From the NCBI GenBank assembly GCA_016875095.1, contig VGSG01000001.1, positions 62,001-126,000 on the forward strand: a DNA stretch of 64,000 nucleotides. Direction: 5' to 3'. A program made the translations under genes and the position numbers. Of this stretch, positions 61,430 to 64,000 are shown in pieces (the first letter of the stretch is position 1; each line of letters opens with the position of its first letter). The notes under the pieces were generated by a model. It saw nothing but the letters and a program-made list of their open reading frames with translations, was not told where the DNA came from and searched no databases. The DNA is from Deltaproteobacteria bacterium. Its GTDB lineage: Bacteria > Desulfobacterota > Desulfomonilia > Desulfomonilales > Desulfomonilaceae.

Positions 61430-61948
61430 CTATTGTAGTCCGAGAAGCTGAGAGGCTCTGAGCGCGAGGGTCGAGAACAGCGCAACCGCCTCCATGTCTA
61501 CCCGATCAGGGCTCCATAAGTATCGAGCCCATCCGGCTTGGCAGAAACCGTATATGCCCACTACAATCTGCCCAATGGCGAGGAGGCCGCCGGCAAATTG
61601 GCCTACCCCCAGGATAATACCTACAGCCGCCTGTCCTATCCCGAAAAAGCCGACCACGCACTGTCCGGCCCCAAGGAGGACCCCGACACCGAACTGAGCT
61701 ATCGTGACGGCCCCGATCCCGAACTGCCCGATAGCCACAAAGCCCTTTGCCACTCGGGTACTTCCCTTCTGGTCAGAACCAAATGCTACATGAACCAGAG
61801 GAATACCAAAGAGCTTCACCCGGGACTTCCACTCATAGCCACCCTTGTGCGCTATGGTCGGGGCTGGGCCTGGTCGGCCGCAGCGTGGACATGCAATCGC
61901 CTTGTCACTCAGTTCATTGCCGCAGTCCGGGCAGGTTTGGAGGGCCAT
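61430..61948 (-). CDS. Zinc-ribbon protein with repeated Gly-Gln membrane segments
   Basis: The 172-residue protein begins with a zinc ribbon, TCPDCGNELSDKAIACPRCG. A linker with a PLVHVAFG segment follows, then an unusual glycine-rich hydrophobic region (about 68-140). That region repeats a period of about 11-12 residues with (I/V)GQ: AIGQFGIG, TIAQFGVG, GAGQCVVG, GIGQAAVG, GVGQFAGG, AIGQIVVG. Similar zinc-ribbon/GxGQ proteins occur in many bacteria without known function. ATG at 61948 with AAGGA at 8 nt. It is divergent from a small Cys-rich gene at 62153. Confidence 0.72.
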   Translation of the reverse strand: MALQTCPDCGNELSDKAIACPRCGRPGPAPTIAHKGGYEWKSRVKLFGIPLVHVAFGSDQKGSTRVAKGFVAIGQFGIGAVTIAQFGVGVLLGAGQCVVGFFGIGQAAVGIILGVGQFAGGLLAIGQIVVGIYGFCQAGWARYLWSPDRVDMEAVALFSTLALRASQLLGLQ

Positions 61949-62152
61949 GAGCGCAGTCCTTAATTACGAGATGTCCGAATTTCAGTGATTTCCAGCACTA
62001 TAACATACGCGGGCAAAAGTCCGGCCCTGAAAAACGAGAGACCAAGTCTTCGGAAAGCGGTGCGGCGCAGGTGGGGCCTCCGGTTCTACGCGACCCTCTC
62101 TTTTGACGCACGAACCAAGTTATTTTATAATAAAATCATAAAGGGGTAACCG

Positions 62153-62314
62153 ATGGTGGACAATTCCTGCGAGAAGTGTTCGTCATCTTCCGGCTGTACC
62201 GCAAGGCTCGACGAACAGAGGAAAGATGAGGAGATTAACAGCGCGCCGATTCTTATCTGGTGCGCGGTAGCCATTGTCGTGTTCAGCTTGCTTGCCCGAT
62301 TGCTTTTTAGTTAA
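62153..62314 (+). CDS. Small Cys-rich single-span membrane peptide (53 residues)
   Basis: A short frame from ATG 62153 to TAA at 62312-62314, with AAGGGG 7 nt before the ATG. The N-terminus NSCEKCSSSSGCTARLDEQR has CxxC plus a third Cys. The C-terminal half is one hydrophobic segment, APILIWCAVAIVVFSLLARL. The layout (metal-binding head, membrane tail) resembles small heavy-metal- or Fe-S-linked membrane peptides, but no family is certain. It stands alone between two longer genes, with a TATAAT-like AT-rich stretch (TTTATAATAAAATC) upstream. Confidence 0.6.
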   Translation: MVDNSCEKCSSSSGCTARLDEQRKDEEINSAPILIWCAVAIVVFSLLARLLFS

Positions 62315-62352
62315 GTGCTCTGTTTCACGAGTTCGGTGAGGGATTCGAGCGC

Positions 62353-62381
62353 CGCTGACCCAGCGTTTCGCTGGGTCAGCG
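62353..62381 (+). terminator. 13-bp hairpin after the 53-residue gene
   Basis: CGCTGACCCAGCG (62353-62365) and CGCTGGGTCAGCG (62369-62381) pair perfectly around a TTT loop. It lies 39 nt after the stop and may end that transcript; no long T run follows. The 3' arm and next base are identical to a 14-nt stretch at 25823-25836. The rest of 62315-62589 shows nothing else. Confidence 0.5.
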
Positions 62382-62589
62382 CTGTTCTGGGATCCGTCTC
62401 CCGCATCGCGACAGACTGTCCAGGGCGCACGCGCAGGCGCGCCGCTACGAAAGACGGCGCATCGAACAGAGGCCAATTCCAATGCTTCGGCATGCCTTAT
62501 TCGTTGGATCGGTCTCATGACCTGTGGCGACTTGACCCGCGACGGTTTGCCGGTTAAGCAAATGGTATCTCATTGGAGCAGGTGTTCGC

Positions 62590-64000
62590 GTGAAGGTCGT
62601 TTCTTCCATGACACCGGTCGCTCTCACCGACAGGCAGAGGGAATGCCTGGCGCCGGCCAGAAATGCGCTCGTCAGCGCGGGAGCGGGCTCGGGCAAGACC
62701 ATGCTGCTCGTGCGCAAAATGGTGGATCTGTTTTGCACGTCCGGCCCGGGAGGCGATTACCTTGGAGTGGAAGACGTCCTCGCTCTCACGTTTACCCGTA
62801 AGGCCGCGGGTGAGATGCGCACCCGGGTATACAAAGAGCTGCTCTGCAGAATCGAAAGTTGCAGTGAGCCGCGGGTGAGACAACACCTCATGGAAGTAAA
62901 GGATAGGATTCACGTCGCGCGGATTTCTACGATTCACGGCTTCGCTTCTTCCCTCATCAGAAGCTATCCGCTGGAATCAGGCGTGGATCCGGATTTTGAA
63001 ACATATGACGAAACCATTCAGGCAGGGGCCATTGACCGAGCGATCCGAGAAACCCTGAGAAGGCGCTGGGCTGACCGAGACGCGAAGCTCGAACGCGTGC
63101 TGAGCCTTTGGGATCCGGCGACCCTCGGGCGCATGCTGCGATACATGCTCGCAACGCCTATACAGTTCCTGGAAGCCGCTCGAGCGCACGAGAGAGAGCC
63201 GATTATCGAACTTCTCCGGCAAGTCCAGCGGCAGAAGTGGGAGGAATTCACCCGAGAAGCCGACCAGGGCGGAGGAGGACTGGCATGGGCCAACGAGCTC
63301 GCGCATCGATGCCAGAGGGACTTGAAGAAATCCGCAACATCATCGGATACTCAAATTCGACAAAATTTGACGCGTCGGCTGCAAGAAGATTTTGTGGCGC
63401 CTCTTCTCGGTTTCTTGGGGCAACTGACTGTGGGGAACGCGGATCCCAAGCTCCTGAATGATCTCGATAGCGCCCTACAAGAAATAGGTTCTTCGTTGAG
63501 CTGGAAAAGACCGGCCCTGAAGGGGCCTTTTGCAGCCATGAAGAGAACCGTGGTCCCCTGGTTTGAATCGCTGGACCGGGATCAGGCTGCGCTGAGCTGG
63601 ATAGAAGATCTGCTGGATGTGGCCCGCGACGCATGGAACCGCTACGAGGCCGAAAAGGCCCGGTCGGCAAAGCTTGCGCAGGACGACCTTCTTTTGAAAG
63701 CCCATGCCCTGTGCCGCGCGCATCCCGAACAGGCGCGAAGCGGAGTTAGTCACATCCTGGTTGATGAGTTCCAGGATACGGATCCGACTCAATGGGAGAC
63801 GATAGTCTCCGTGGCGTGCGCATCGGATGGGCATCCGCAGAATCTGTTTCTCGTCGGCGACGCGAAACAGGCAATATACGCCTTCAGGGGCGCGGACCAC
63901 ACGGTAACTTGGACGGCCCGGGACGCGCTACGGCGAGCGGAACCGCAACGATTCCAAGAGCGCTCTCTGGCGGAGAACTTCCGATCCCTTCCGGGCCTTT
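62590..64000 (+). CDS. addA: UvrD/RecB-like helicase-nuclease (AddA type), N-terminal part
   Basis: The gene runs off the right edge; 470 codons are visible, open throughout. Superfamily I helicase motifs are in order: Q/I region TDRQRECLAPARNALVSAG with AGAGSGKT, Ia LALTFTRKAAGEMRTRV, II (Walker B) HILVDEFQDTDPTQW, III LFLVGDAKQAIYAFRGAD, and IV ENFRS. The long insert between Ia and II and the RKAAGEM form fit AddA or RecB, which process double-strand breaks for recombination. GTG at 62590 follows AGGTG at 5 nt; ATG at 62608 is an alternative. No RecC/AddB is visible. Confidence 0.85.
   Translation, partial: MKVVSSMTPVALTDRQRECLAPARNALVSAGAGSGKTMLLVRKMVDLFCTSGPGGDYLGVEDVLALTFTRKAAGEMRTRVYKELLCRIESCSEPRVRQHLMEVKDRIHVARISTIHGFASSLIRSYPLESGVDPDFETYDETIQAGAIDRAIRETLRRRWADRDAKLERVLSLWDPATLGRMLRYMLATPIQFLEAARAHEREPIIELLRQVQRQKWEEFTREADQGGGGLAWANELAHRCQRDLKKSATSSDTQIRQNLTRRLQEDFVAPLLGFLGQLTVGNADPKLLNDLDSALQEIGSSLSWKRPALKGPFAAMKRTVVPWFESLDRDQAALSWIEDLLDVARDAWNRYEAEKARSAKLAQDDLLLKAHALCRAHPEQARSGVSHILVDEFQDTDPTQWETIVSVACASDGHPQNLFLVGDAKQAIYAFRGADHTVTWTARDALRRAEPQRFQERSLAENFRSLPGL

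Overview
This window looks like a chromosomal piece of a strictly anaerobic, sulfate-reducing or syntrophic deltaproteobacterium (Desulfobacterota). The placement is inference from gene content: Wood-Ljungdahl genes (acsB end, acsC, acsE), a tRNA-Sec gene, a tungstate-type ABC transporter, a benzoyl-CoA-reductase/2-hydroxyacyl-CoA-dehydratase-like subunit pair, and housekeeping genes of proteobacterial type (tig-clpP-clpX-lon, miaA-hfq, phoB-phoR-phoU). I see no rRNA, CRISPR array, prophage or complete insertion sequence.

Layout. 1-2.8 kb: Wood-Ljungdahl genes on the plus strand. 3.0-4.7 kb: a minus-strand cluster of small toxin-antitoxin-like genes (BrnT/BrnA, a broken BrnT joined to an antitoxin, DUF2283/DUF4258), interrupted by a 114-bp element with inverted-repeat ends. 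4.9-10.2 kb: membrane and envelope genes (unknown membrane protein, secreted protein, and a glycosyltransferase-epimerase-LptG operon). 10.4-18.8 kb: protein quality control and translation (tig, clpP, clpX, lon, a small helical protein behind a structured leader, lepA). 18.9-25.7 kb: MFS transporter, lipoprotein, CAP protein, thiolase, lipB, ABC permease, TPR protein. 26.1-34.5 kb: a NifS-like protein without its PLP lysine, followed by an arginine-succinyltransferase (AST) type catabolic operon and an M3 peptidase. 34.5-41.9 kb: MGMT, selC, Fe-S/zinc cluster protein, engB, rng, an archaeal-type GAPDH paralogue, NUDIX, and a stand-alone condensation-domain acyltransferase. 42.0-47.7 kb: 2-hydroxyacyl-CoA-dehydratase-like pair, SDR, EF-G. 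47.9-53.2 kb: small membrane protein, NYN nuclease, pgeF, macrodomain, tupABC. 53.4-64 kb: tRNA-Leu, xth, hfq, miaA, hydrolase, zinc-ribbon proteins, phoUBR, a 53-residue Cys-rich membrane peptide, and an AddA/RecB-like helicase cut by the window edge.

How it fits together. AcsB/C/E carry out and feed acetyl-CoA synthesis from CO and methyl-tetrahydrofolate. selC and tupABC suggest selenium- and tungsten-dependent oxidoreductases (for example formate dehydrogenase) elsewhere in the genome. The AST-like operon would turn arginine into glutamate, but its last enzyme (AstE) is not here. The most unusual observations are the NifS-like pseudoenzyme, which keeps its reactive cysteine but has lost the Schiff-base lysine and neighbouring PLP ligands; a perfect inverted repeat over the tupA promoter; a promoter-headed structured RNA upstream of a 63-residue gene; and the decayed, element-interrupted toxin-antitoxin cluster.
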